Assembly: GCA_964581895.1 (NCBI GenBank)
Contig: CAZOPR010000002.1
Location: 124,001 to 188,000 of the forward strand
DNA: 64,000 bases
Reading direction: 5' to 3'
From: Exilispira sp964581895
Lineage (GTDB): Bacteria > Spirochaetota > JAAYUW01
Numbering within the stretch: the stretch's first letter is position 1; the number at the start of each line of letters is the position of its first letter. The notes below the pieces were generated by a model that was not told where the DNA came from, ran no database searches, and saw only the letters and a program-made list of their open reading frames with translations. Both the position numbers and the translations under genes were made by a program. Of the stretch, positions 9,165-17,588 are shown piece by piece.

Positions 9165-10493
9165 ATGACTTTTATCGACATAATCAGGAAGAAAAGAGAT
9201 GGTTTTACCCTTACAAAAGATGAAATAAATTTTTTTATCAATCAAATTCAATCTAACACTGCGGTAGACTATCAAGTTTCTGCATTACTTATGGCAATAT
9301 TTTTCAGAGGAATGACATTTGAAGAAACAGCAGATCTTACTGAAGCCATGGTGAATTCTGGTATAAAAGTTGACTTTGAAGATATTTTGTTACCAACCTG
9401 CGATAAGCATTCTACTGGTGGAGTTGGAGATAAAATATCGATTCCTTTAGCTCCAATTGTAGCATCATGCAATATTGCCGTTCCAATGATGAGTGGTAGA
9501 GGCTTGGGACATACTGGTGGAACATTGGATAAGTTAGAATCCATACCTGGATTTAATGTTAATTTATCCTTAAAAGAATTTAAGAACCAGATTAAAGAAT
9601 TAAATTTAGCAATGATAGGGCAAACAAAAGAAATAGCTGTGGCTGATAAGTATCTTTATGCATTAAGAGATGCCACCTGTACGGTTGAGTCTATCCCTTT
9701 AATAACTGCATCAATTATGTCAAAAAAAATTGCAGAAGGAACTAAAAATCTAGTTATTGACCTTAAAGTAGGAAAAGGTGCATTTATGAAAAATGTTGAA
9801 GATGCTGAAAAATTAGCTGAATATCTTATAAAAGTTGGTAAATTAAACCAGGTCAAAACTAGTGTTGTATTAACTGATATGAATGAACCAATAGGAAAAA
9901 TGATAGGGAACTCGCTTGAAATTATCGAAAGTGTAGAATTATTAAAAGGAAATATAAAAGATGGTGATTTTTATGAACTTACAATATATCTTTCATCTTT
10001 GATGATTAGTAAGACTTTATCAAAAGATTTTGATGAAGCAAAAGATGAAGTTTTGAAATCTATAAATTCAAAAAAAGCTTTAGACAAATTTAGACAAGTT
10101 ATTGTTAAACAGAGTGGAAATCCAAAAGTATTGGATGATTATTCTATTTTGCCTACTACTAAAATCAAAAAAGATATATATGCAAAAGATATTTTTGGGA
10201 ATTTCAGTCAAATGTATATTGCAGATATTGATGCTTTTAAGTTTGGATTATTTGCAAATTCTCTTGGAGCAGGTAGAAATAAAAAAGAAGATTCTATTGA
10301 TCATGGCGCTGGAATAGAATTATTTATAAAAAAAGGCGATTTGATAAATCCTACAGCAAAAATTTTAACCTTATTTTCAAATAAAGAAGAATCTATAATC
10401 GAAGTAACAAAAAAGTTAAAAGATGCTATTACTTTAAGTGAGAAAAAAATTATTAAAAATTCTATAATAATAAAAATTATAGACTATAAATAA
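9165..10493 (+). CDS. deoA: Thymidine/pyrimidine-nucleoside phosphorylase
   Basis: This cytoplasmic enzyme of nucleoside salvage splits thymidine or other pyrimidine nucleosides with phosphate, giving the base and (deoxy)ribose 1-phosphate. At 442 residues it has the normal family length. The phosphate-binding KHSTGGVGDK and the family signature SGRGLGHTGGTLDKLE are intact, followed by YALRDATCTVESIPLITASI, in which the Arg and Ser contact the base, and KVGKGAFM. The C-terminal domain ends with the usual GAGRNKKEDSIDHGAG segment. The start is supported by AAGGAG 8 bases upstream. Sequence features lie between DeoA and Pdp, so the pyrimidine specificity is not settled; pdp is the alternative name. 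recJ follows after 21 bases, suggesting an operon. Confidence 0.92.
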   Translation: MTFIDIIRKKRDGFTLTKDEINFFINQIQSNTAVDYQVSALLMAIFFRGMTFEETADLTEAMVNSGIKVDFEDILLPTCDKHSTGGVGDKISIPLAPIVASCNIAVPMMSGRGLGHTGGTLDKLESIPGFNVNLSLKEFKNQIKELNLAMIGQTKEIAVADKYLYALRDATCTVESIPLITASIMSKKIAEGTKNLVIDLKVGKGAFMKNVEDAEKLAEYLIKVGKLNQVKTSVVLTDMNEPIGKMIGNSLEIIESVELLKGNIKDGDFYELTIYLSSLMISKTLSKDFDEAKDEVLKSINSKKALDKFRQVIVKQSGNPKVLDDYSILPTTKIKKDIYAKDIFGNFSQMYIADIDAFKFGLFANSLGAGRNKKEDSIDHGAGIELFIKKGDLINPTAKILTLFSNKEESIIEVTKKLKDAITLSEKKIIKNSIIIKIIDYK

Positions 10494-10514
10494 AAAAATT
10501 ACAGGCATTTTTAT

Positions 10515-12737
10515 ATGAATACAAATTTACCACATAATTCAATACAAAATATAAAGTGGATAGAAAAAAACTTTCAAAAAGGTATTGAATTTTATAAAAA
10601 AGTTGATTTAATCTCTCAAAATTTTTCTATGCCAGAATATATGGCTAAGCATCTTTTAGACTACGAAATTGATAGCGAAGAAAAGATAATTAATTTTTTG
10701 AATCCTTCTATCTATTTTTTACATCCACCATTTTTATTTAAAGATATGCATATCGCGTTAGATCTTATCCAAAATGCCAAAATAAAAAATGATACAGTCT
10801 TTATTTTTGGTGATTCTGATGTTGATGGAATAGTTGGTATTAAAATTTTATTTGATGCACTTCAAAAATATGGAATTAAAACTATCTATTATTCCATTCC
10901 AGAAAATGATGAACCTTATGGAATTTCATTAGAAAAAATAGATAAAGCCATTAGTAAAGGCGCAAAACTTATCATTACCGTTGATAACGGTATCTCAAGC
11001 TTTAAAGAGATAGAGTATGCGCGTGCTAAAGGCATAGATGTAATAATAACAGATCATCATAATCCTCAAGATAAAATTCCACCAGCAAATGCTATAATAA
11101 ATCCAAAATTAGAACAATATCAATATCCATTATGCCTTTCTGGTAGTGCTGTTGCGTGGAAGATAGTTGAAGCACTTGTGTTTTCTCAGACTAAAATATA
11201 TACTCAATATATTTCTTTTTTAGATTTTGAAATAATTACTTTTAAAAATAAGAATTCGGAAAATTCCTATATTATTAATATGACCTATTTTTTGATATAC
11301 AACTTAAATATTATTGAAAGCCTTTCTTTTTCTTTTATTGTAGATGCCAATGATTCAAATAAATTGAGTGAATATAAAAATTCGGCGAAATCCTATACTT
11401 TTTCTTTAGGAAAATTTTATTCAAATGCTGAAGCAAAAGAATATATAGTTCAACTTATAGAAAAGACAAAAAAAGAAAATGGTATCTTAGTTACAAGTAA
11501 TTCAAACTTAACAAAGTTGATTTTAGATATATTAGATATAAAATTTGATTCTAATGAAATTAAATCGATTGAAAAACTTATTAACAATGAAGCTAATTTC
11601 CTTAAATTACTTGATACATATAAGCCTTTTTATATAAAAAAATTGGACTTTTTATATTTTACACTTTATTCTACCATAAGATATAATTATCCAAAATGTA
11701 TAAATGAACTTATAGGATATCTACCTTATGTTTCAATTGCAACGATTGCAGATATTATGCCTGTGGTAAATGAAAACAGATACTTAATTTCAAAAGGTTT
11801 ACAGATAATTAACGAATCAAAACCAGAATTTATAACAAACATTTTATCTACATTGATAAATATAAGTTATCCTTTAAGTAGTTATGATATTATATGGAAA
11901 ATATCTCCACTATTAAATTCGCCTGGAAGATTTGGCAAAGGTGAACTACTATTAAACTTTTTCTTAAGTAAAAATGATGAGTATTCTCTTATAAATCTTA
12001 AAGAGATAAATGATTATAACATTAAAAGAACTATGATAGTTGAAGAGATAGCTAATTCGATAAAGATATCTACAACTAATAAGCCAATTGTATTAATAGA
12101 AAAGGAAGGGATCGAACCTGGTTTAACAGGTCTTTTATCTGCAAGATTTGTAAACATAACTTCAAAACCAGTCATTTTCATTACAAAAACTAAAAATGGA
12201 ATTTATGGGTCAATGAGGTCTAAAAACTCCTTCAATTCTTTTCAATTCTTAAGCAAACTTTCAGAATTTTTTGAAAATTTTGGAGGACATCATTTCGCTG
12301 CTGGTTTTACCATTATTAAAGATAAATATGAAAAATTTATTGAGGTTTTAAATGATTCAATTTTAAAAGTTAACAGCGAATCTGAATCTCAAAACCAGAT
12401 GTTTTACACATATGAAATAACATTTGATGAGCTAATCGATCCAGAATTCGAAAAATGGTACAAGATGCTTCAGCCTTATGGAGAAGATTTTAAGGTCCCT
12501 TTATTTTATACAAAAGATATTTCATTAACAAATCCTTCATATATAGGCAGAAATAATAACTCAATAAAATTAAAAGTTTTTCAGGATAGTATCGGAATTG
12601 ATGCAATTTTTTTTAAGAGCAAACAATTTTTCAATGAAATCAAGCTAAATTCAATTAATTCAATTATTTTTGAACCATATTTTATGCAAAACAATACTCT
12701 TACTTTAATGATACAGGATTTATTTATAGTAACATAA
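10515..12737 (+). CDS. recJ: Single-stranded-DNA-specific exonuclease RecJ
   Basis: RecJ is a 5'-3' single-strand exonuclease of the DHH family, used in recombinational and mismatch repair. Metal motifs are visible: GDSDVDG at 99-105, D156 in ITVDNG, DHH at 180-182 and ADIMPV near 411. The DHHA1 domain carries SPGRFGKG and FGGHHFAAGF, and an OB-like C-terminus ends the protein. At 740 residues it is longer than the common 560-670 because about 170 residues lie between the DHH motif region (to about 215) and ADIMPV; that insertion is low in recognisable motifs. A following gene starts 25 bases downstream with its own AAGGAG site. Assignment is firm; the insertion may be lineage specific. Confidence 0.92.
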   Translation: MNTNLPHNSIQNIKWIEKNFQKGIEFYKKVDLISQNFSMPEYMAKHLLDYEIDSEEKIINFLNPSIYFLHPPFLFKDMHIALDLIQNAKIKNDTVFIFGDSDVDGIVGIKILFDALQKYGIKTIYYSIPENDEPYGISLEKIDKAISKGAKLIITVDNGISSFKEIEYARAKGIDVIITDHHNPQDKIPPANAIINPKLEQYQYPLCLSGSAVAWKIVEALVFSQTKIYTQYISFLDFEIITFKNKNSENSYIINMTYFLIYNLNIIESLSFSFIVDANDSNKLSEYKNSAKSYTFSLGKFYSNAEAKEYIVQLIEKTKKENGILVTSNSNLTKLILDILDIKFDSNEIKSIEKLINNEANFLKLLDTYKPFYIKKLDFLYFTLYSTIRYNYPKCINELIGYLPYVSIATIADIMPVVNENRYLISKGLQIINESKPEFITNILSTLINISYPLSSYDIIWKISPLLNSPGRFGKGELLLNFFLSKNDEYSLINLKEINDYNIKRTMIVEEIANSIKISTTNKPIVLIEKEGIEPGLTGLLSARFVNITSKPVIFITKTKNGIYGSMRSKNSFNSFQFLSKLSEFFENFGGHHFAAGFTIIKDKYEKFIEVLNDSILKVNSESESQNQMFYTYEITFDELIDPEFEKWYKMLQPYGEDFKVPLFYTKDISLTNPSYIGRNNNSIKLKVFQDSIGIDAIFFKSKQFFNEIKLNSINSIIFEPYFMQNNTLTLMIQDLFIVT

Positions 12738-12762
12738 CTTAAAATGAAAAAGGAGAATTCCT

Positions 12763-13470
12763 ATGAAATTGTACAAAAGACCTGAATTTTATTTTGTTTT
12801 CCATACAGCAATAAACTTTGTCCTTTTTTTCTTAATCTATATTTCTCTTTTTAACAAAATATTAGATAAATGGACCATTTTTAATTTTTCTATCATTCTA
12901 ATCTTTTTAGCAATCATTATCAATATAATTTTCCTTTCGACTAAAAATAAATCAGTAAAATATTATGAAAAATTAGTAAGTAAAATGGAAGATTCTGATG
13001 ATGGAAGTGAACTATCTCAATTCTTAAAATTTAAATTCCCTGAAGAAGATGAATTAGGAAGATTAGGTTCTGTTTTAAATAAGTTAATTTATAACTTAAA
13101 TGAATTTGATAAATTGAAAAAAGAAAAAATTCAATTATATAAAAAGCAGATACTTTTTTTAATAAATCTTTTTGAAAAACCTTTAGTCACGACAGACAAT
13201 GAAGGAAATATTATTTATAAAAATAAAGCTTTTGAAAACTTTGTAAAAATTGATAATGAAGCAAATAGTATTTCATTATTGCAAATTTTTGAATTTTCAA
13301 AAGAATTAAATAGCACCTTAAAAGATGCGTTTAAAAATAAATCTGAAGATTTTTTCCAGCAATTTTCTAAAATAGAAATAAATGGCAAACTATATGGATC
13401 AATGCAAATTAGTGGTTTTAAGCAAAAAACAGAAAAATACGAAGGATATATAATATTGTTTTCTTTTTAA
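12763..13470 (+). CDS. Two-helix membrane protein with HAMP-like linker and PAS domain
   Basis: A 235-residue protein with two hydrophobic segments (about 9-31 and 40-61), a charged helical stretch that resembles a short HAMP linker (DELGRLGSVLNKLIYNLNEF near 95-115), and a PAS-like domain from about 130 to the end (LVTTDNEGNIIYKNKAFENF is typical). The architecture is that of a histidine kinase sensor half, but the gene stops after the PAS domain and no kinase domain follows; the next features are tRNAs on the other strand. It may pass signals to a separate partner, or be a truncated kinase. There is no obvious remnant of a kinase downstream, so truncation is old if it happened. A good AAGGAG site fixes the start. 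Confidence 0.75.
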   Translation: MKLYKRPEFYFVFHTAINFVLFFLIYISLFNKILDKWTIFNFSIILIFLAIIINIIFLSTKNKSVKYYEKLVSKMEDSDDGSELSQFLKFKFPEEDELGRLGSVLNKLIYNLNEFDKLKKEKIQLYKKQILFLINLFEKPLVTTDNEGNIIYKNKAFENFVKIDNEANSISLLQIFEFSKELNSTLKDAFKNKSEDFFQQFSKIEINGKLYGSMQISGFKQKTEKYEGYIILFSF

Positions 13471-13479
13471 AAAAAAGAA

Positions 13480-13564
13480 TGCCGAAGACCGGACTTGAAC
13501 CGGTACGGTACTAGGTACCGAGGGATTTTAAGTCCCTTGCGTCTACCAATTCCGCCACTTCGGC
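13480..13564 (-). tRNA. tRNA-Leu (anticodon UAA)
   Basis: On the minus strand the sequence folds into a class II cloverleaf. The acceptor arms GCCGAAG and CTTCGGC pair fully, the D-loop contains GGTAGAC, the anticodon loop is CTTAAAA (UAA, reading UUA and UUG), a long variable arm (GGTACCTAGTACC) is present, and the T-loop is GTTCAAGTC. A discriminator A73 follows and CCA is not encoded. It lies 16 bases downstream of tRNA-Cys. A weak A/T-only 8-bp hairpin at 13461-13479 could end transcription from both sides. Confidence 0.96.
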
Positions 13565-13580
13565 ATTTTTAATATTCCAT

Positions 13581-13653
13581 AGGCGACGACCGGATTCGAA
13601 CCGGTGAACAACGGTTTTGCAGACCGCGCCCTTAGCCACTCGGGAACGTCGCC
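13581..13653 (-). tRNA. tRNA-Cys (anticodon GCA)
   Basis: A full cloverleaf on the minus strand: acceptor GGCGACG/CGTCGCC, anticodon loop CTGCAAA (GCA), T-arm CCGGTTCGAATCCGG, and discriminator U73 as is usual for tRNA-Cys. CCA is not encoded. It lies 22 bases after the stop of the cyclic-nucleotide-binding gene, so it may be read from that gene's strong promoter. Confidence 0.96.
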
Positions 13654-13675
13654 AGATATTAACCAAATACAATGT

Positions 13676-14119
13676 TTAACTATTTTTTAATTCAAGTAAC
13701 TGTTCGTTTGTTTCTCTAAATCTTTCAACTAAAACTGGTAAAATATAAAGAGCAATTTCTGGTTTTGATTCCAGTAAAGCCTTAAACTCCCAGTAAGTCA
13801 TTATTAATGTGGTGGTATCTTCCAGCGCAGTAACTGTAGCAGTTCTTGGTTTATTGTCAAGCATCGAAAGTTCACCAAAATATTCACCATCTGAATGAAC
13901 TGCAATATCAATGACTTTTCCACTTGCAATTGTTTTACTTACCTTAACTTTTCCATTTTTTATAATGAAAAGACCAACACCTTCATCGCCTTGCTTAACT
14001 ATAATTTCACCTTTTTTGTATTCTCTTTCTTTTAAAAGTGATCCGATACTTTTAAGTTCTTTTTCAGTAAATTTTGAAAAAAGTGGTATCTTTTTAAGAT
14101 ATTCTAAGGTTTTTTCCAT
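13676..14119 (-). CDS. Single-domain cyclic-nucleotide-binding (CAP effector type) protein
   Basis: The 147 residues are almost entirely one cNMP-binding beta-barrel: IPLFSKFTEKELKSIGSLL opens it, GEIIVKQGDEG follows, and the phosphate-binding cassette FGELSMLDNKPRTATV keeps the Glu and Arg that hold the cyclic phosphate in true binders. There is no DNA-binding helix-turn-helix and no enzymatic domain, so it would act by protein-protein contact. The start is supported by AAGGAG. It has its own near-consensus promoter (14147-14174) and is followed by tRNA-Cys and tRNA-Leu. The HD-GYP and HDOD genes upstream suggest a nucleotide second-messenger cluster, but which ligand it binds is unknown. 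Confidence 0.85.
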   Translation of the reverse strand: MEKTLEYLKKIPLFSKFTEKELKSIGSLLKEREYKKGEIIVKQGDEGVGLFIIKNGKVKVSKTIASGKVIDIAVHSDGEYFGELSMLDNKPRTATVTALEDTTTLIMTYWEFKALLESKPEIALYILPVLVERFRETNEQLLELKNS

Positions 14120-14146
14120 AATTGCTCCTTAAATACAACCAACTAA

Positions 14147-14174
14147 ATTATATTTAAAATATTAAATCTGTCAA
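14147..14174 (-). promoter_or_regulatory. Strong sigma-70 type promoter of the cNMP-binding gene and tRNA-Cys/tRNA-Leu
   Basis: On the minus strand a perfect TTGACA (14174-14169) is followed after 16 bases by a perfect TATAAT (14152-14147). Transcription would start near 14140, about 20 bases before the ATG at 14119. It lies between the HD-GYP stop and the next gene. A consensus promoter of this strength fits a unit that also supplies stable RNAs. Confidence 0.85.
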
Positions 14175-14175
14175 G

Positions 14176-15819
14176 TTAAGTTTTCAACCCTTCAATAAAA
14201 GCATCAACAACTTCTTTATCAAACTTTACCCCACTATTTTTTTTAATTTCTAACATTGCATCATTAAAAGATAATCCTTTCCTATATGGTCTATCTGAGG
14301 TTAAAGCATCAAAAAAATCAGCTACCGCAGCTATTCTTGCAAACAAAGGTATTTTATCTTCTTTAAGTCCATAAGGATAACCGGAACCATCAAGTTTTTC
14401 ATGATGATAAAGTACAAAAGGTATTCCACTTTTTAAGTAATCTATATCTTTTACAATCAAATAACCAATATACGGATGTTTTTTCATTATCTTGTATTCT
14501 TTTTCATTTAGTGGTCCCTTTTTTGTTATAATAGCCTCTGGTATCCCAATTTTACCGACATCATGCAAAAGTCCAGCTAATTTTATTGTTTTAAGAGATT
14601 CTTCACTTAAACCTAATTTTTTACCGATTAATAATGAATACCTCATGACTCTTTGAGAATGCCCTTTTGTATAAGGATCTTTTGCTTCAATTGCCGAAGC
14701 CAAAGCAGAAGTTGTCAATTCATAACTTACCTTTACTTCGTTAAATAGATATATATTATTTAAAAATATCCCCAAATTTTTTATCATTGTCATGACTAAA
14801 TCATATTCTTCATGCGAAAATTGTTTTTCATCTTTTAACCTTCCAGCGAAAAAGCATCCTTTAAAATTTACTGCTTGAAGAGGATAGACAAGAAAAGATC
14901 TTATTTGATCGCTAACAATCTTATATGTTTTAATATATACTCTGTTCTTATACATATTATTTATTATAAATGATAAATTTTTGCTTATACTTTCAGAGAA
15001 TAGATCACCCCCTATTTTCCATCTTCTTTGTATTATTAAAGGATATAAATCTTTGGAAGTAAATTTAAAATAAAGTTGAGAATTTGAATCCATCAATATT
15101 AAGGCAGAAATACTACAATTAATAGATTGTGAAAGAGATTTAATTACGCCTTTTATATTATCTTCTATAGGTTTTACATAAGAAAGTTCTTCCGTAACAT
15201 CAACCAAAAGAGAAAGGCTTTGTTGCTTTTTTTGAAGTTGATAATTCAACTGCGAAGAATATAATAAAGGTGCGATGTGGTTTATTAAGCTAAAAAAAAG
15301 ATTGTCAATATTTTCATTTTTTTTTATCTGATTTTTTGAAACTCCAACAATTATTCCAATCTTCTTGCCATATAAAAAGATTGGTATTGGGGTAATAAAA
15401 GTTTTTTCTTTTTCATAATATATGTTTTCAAAAGATCTGACTTCATTTATGTTTGATACTAAATTTATAATCCCTTCATCAATAGCTTCTTCTATACTTG
15501 ATAGGATCGTATAATCCTCGATTTCACTATAAAATAATTCGTAGTTCTTACCAAGTTCTTCATAGTAAAAATAGAAGAATTTTGCATCTGAAATAAATAT
15601 TCTTAATAGAGTAAAAATCTTATCAAGAAAATTATGGTATTCATCTATTGAGTTCTTTTTTAAACTTATTTCTATTGATTCTTCAAAGATATGTTCTTGT
15701 AAGTCTTTTAGTATTTCTTTTAAGTTTTTATCTTCTATTAGTTCTTTTGGAAATTTGAGTAATCCTTTTTTTTGCTTTATGACTTGGTATAAATTTTGAA
15801 AATCATTTAAATTTTTCAT
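14176..15819 (-). CDS. HD-GYP domain protein with N-terminal GAF-like region (probable c-di-GMP phosphodiesterase)
   Basis: The protein has 547 residues. About 190-365 looks like a GAF-type sensor, and the last 160 residues are a textbook HD-GYP domain: H387 in GHSQRVMRYS, HD at 419-420 in LAGLLHDVGKIGIPEAI, and HHEKLDGSGYP at 472-482, with the GYP-type loop as GSGYPYGL. HD-GYP enzymes hydrolyse cyclic di-GMP using two or three metal ions. All metal ligands are present, so activity is expected. It lacks a response-regulator domain and membrane helices, so it is probably cytoplasmic and controlled through the N-terminal part. The HDOD gene lies 12 bases upstream, suggesting one transcript. Confidence 0.92.
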   Translation of the reverse strand: MKNLNDFQNLYQVIKQKKGLLKFPKELIEDKNLKEILKDLQEHIFEESIEISLKKNSIDEYHNFLDKIFTLLRIFISDAKFFYFYYEELGKNYELFYSEIEDYTILSSIEEAIDEGIINLVSNINEVRSFENIYYEKEKTFITPIPIFLYGKKIGIIVGVSKNQIKKNENIDNLFFSLINHIAPLLYSSQLNYQLQKKQQSLSLLVDVTEELSYVKPIEDNIKGVIKSLSQSINCSISALILMDSNSQLYFKFTSKDLYPLIIQRRWKIGGDLFSESISKNLSFIINNMYKNRVYIKTYKIVSDQIRSFLVYPLQAVNFKGCFFAGRLKDEKQFSHEEYDLVMTMIKNLGIFLNNIYLFNEVKVSYELTTSALASAIEAKDPYTKGHSQRVMRYSLLIGKKLGLSEESLKTIKLAGLLHDVGKIGIPEAIITKKGPLNEKEYKIMKKHPYIGYLIVKDIDYLKSGIPFVLYHHEKLDGSGYPYGLKEDKIPLFARIAAVADFFDALTSDRPYRKGLSFNDAMLEIKKNSGVKFDKEVVDAFIEGLKT

Positions 15820-15831
15820 TTTTCATATTTT

Positions 15832-16860
15832 TTAAGAAATTGCGACTTTAAGAAAGTCTGAAGCTTCTATATGATGTTTAGCAGAATCAATATAAATTTT
15901 TATTGTTTCAGAAGAAAGGTCTGGTTTCATCTGTTTAAGCAAATTCCATGCATTAGTCGATATTTTAGGAGTAACAGAATCGCCATCATAACCAATATTG
16001 CCAGCTTTTGCGATAATATTTGCAGTATGTACGATCGCAACAATAGATTCATATTTAATAGCTTTGTTTGGATGATGATGATACCTTATAGGTATATATA
16101 AATTTTCTGGCAAATTCCATTTTCTGCATAGTAAAAAACCAACTTCTGGATGAGTGAAACCTAAAATTTCCTCTTCACTTTGAATAAATGAAATATTTTT
16201 ATTATTTGCATTATACAATATTTTATTCATCTCATTAGGAAAGTAGATATCAAGGATAATTTTCCCGATATCATGAAGCAGGGCAGAAACAAAGATCTCT
16301 CCTGGGTTCCCTATTCTGGTATCTTCACTTATCTGTTTTGAAATAAATGCAGTTGCTATACAATGAGTCCAAAATCCATATCTATCAAACCCACTCTTTT
16401 GATTCATGTTTTTAAATATATCAAAAACAGAAGCAGAGATTGCAAGGTTTTTTACTGCGTTGAATCCTATAATAACAATAGCTTGATCTACAGTAGTTAT
16501 CTTTTTTGCAAAACCATAAAAAGCTGAATTCACAAGTTTCAATGTTTTAGCTGTTAATGATTGATCAGAAGTTATTATACTCCCAATTTGTTTTGTAGTT
16601 GCTTTTGGATCATTAATAAGTTGCAATATCCTTTGTATAACTATTGGTAAAGTTGGAAGATCTTCAATTTTGCTTAATATTTTATCTAGCTTCTCTTTAG
16701 GAATTTGATATTCATTTTCAGCAGATTTTTGGTCTTCTTGTTTTTTTTCAACCAAAATTTTATTGTTGCAGTTAGGACAAAATATCTGAGTCACATTATT
16801 TCTGAGCAAAGCATCATTTAACATAAAACTTTTACCACATTTTGGACACTTTACTATCAT
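15832..16860 (-). CDS. HDOD domain protein with N-terminal MJ0042-type zinc ribbon
   Basis: The first 35 residues are a zinc ribbon with CPKC and CPNC pairs (VKCPKCGKSF), and about 60-260 is an HDOD domain (LPTLPIVIQRILQLINDP, SLTAKTLKLVNSAFYG, LLHDIGKIILDIY). HDOD proteins usually act as signalling adaptors. This one still has an HD pair. I chose the ATG at 16860 because it is preceded by AAAGGAAAG and gives MIVKCPKCG, as in related zinc-ribbon proteins; the ATG at 16878 would add six residues but has no ribosome site. It precedes the HD-GYP gene by 12 bases. The coupling of HDOD and HD-GYP genes is common in c-di-GMP networks. Confidence 0.85.
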   Translation of the reverse strand: MIVKCPKCGKSFMLNDALLRNNVTQIFCPNCNNKILVEKKQEDQKSAENEYQIPKEKLDKILSKIEDLPTLPIVIQRILQLINDPKATTKQIGSIITSDQSLTAKTLKLVNSAFYGFAKKITTVDQAIVIIGFNAVKNLAISASVFDIFKNMNQKSGFDRYGFWTHCIATAFISKQISEDTRIGNPGEIFVSALLHDIGKIILDIYFPNEMNKILYNANNKNISFIQSEEEILGFTHPEVGFLLCRKWNLPENLYIPIRYHHHPNKAIKYESIVAIVHTANIIAKAGNIGYDGDSVTPKISTNAWNLLKQMKPDLSSETIKIYIDSAKHHIEASDFLKVAIS

Positions 16861-16927
16861 AATACTTTCCTTTGACATTAATTTTTATCGTATTATTTAT
16901 TAATCAAATTTAATAAAGAGTTAGAAA

Positions 16928-17563
16928 ATGAGAAAAATATTTTTACACAACTCTTTAACATTATCTATTATATTAGTCTTTTCTATTTTTGCAAGTTTTA
17001 TTTTTTCTTCACTACAAGACCCTATAAACAATTTAGCCAATTTATTCCATTTAGGCAAATATTCTGAAGTAGAAGATTTGGCTATAAAACTTCTTGTTGA
17101 TTACCCAGAAAACAAACAAATTTATTATTATTTGACTCAAAGTCTTTATAAACTTGGGAAACTTCAGAAATGTATTGATTATACAAAAGAAGCCCTTGGT
17201 ATATTCCCAAATGATTTACAGTTTTTGAAACTTATAGGAAGGGTATATAATGATCTTGGCCAATACAAGCAAGCGCTAACAAATCTTGAAAAAGCACTTT
17301 CATTAAATTCTTCTGATGCATGGAATTATTATTATCTTGCCAAATCTTATGTTGGACTTGGCTTATATTATAAAGCGATAACATCTTCTAACGCAGCTAT
17401 TTTTCTTGGTGTTGATCAATACTATCCCTACTATTATCTTGCTTTTTCACTAAACAAAATAGGTGAAAAAAATAAAGCATTGGAAGTTCTCCAAATAGCT
17501 ATGAAAAAATTTAATTCTTCAAAATTAAATGAACTTTACCAAGAGATAAATAACAGTAATTAA
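16928..17563 (+). CDS. Exported TPR-repeat protein
   Basis: A 211-residue protein. Residues 1-27 are a signal-peptide-like stretch (charged start, then SLTLSIILVFSIFASFIFSS), and the rest consists of about four TPR units (for example YYYLTQSLYKLGKLQKCIDY and AWNYYYLAKSYVGLGLYYKA). It probably mediates protein contacts outside the cytoplasmic membrane. A perfect TTGACA at 16872-16877 with a loose -10 around 16896-16901 could be its promoter. mtaB begins 25 bases downstream. No specific partner can be named. Confidence 0.78.
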   Translation: MRKIFLHNSLTLSIILVFSIFASFIFSSLQDPINNLANLFHLGKYSEVEDLAIKLLVDYPENKQIYYYLTQSLYKLGKLQKCIDYTKEALGIFPNDLQFLKLIGRVYNDLGQYKQALTNLEKALSLNSSDAWNYYYLAKSYVGLGLYYKAITSSNAAIFLGVDQYYPYYYLAFSLNKIGEKNKALEVLQIAMKKFNSSKLNELYQEINNSN

Positions 17564-17588
17564 TATTAACTATTAAAATTAACCAATA

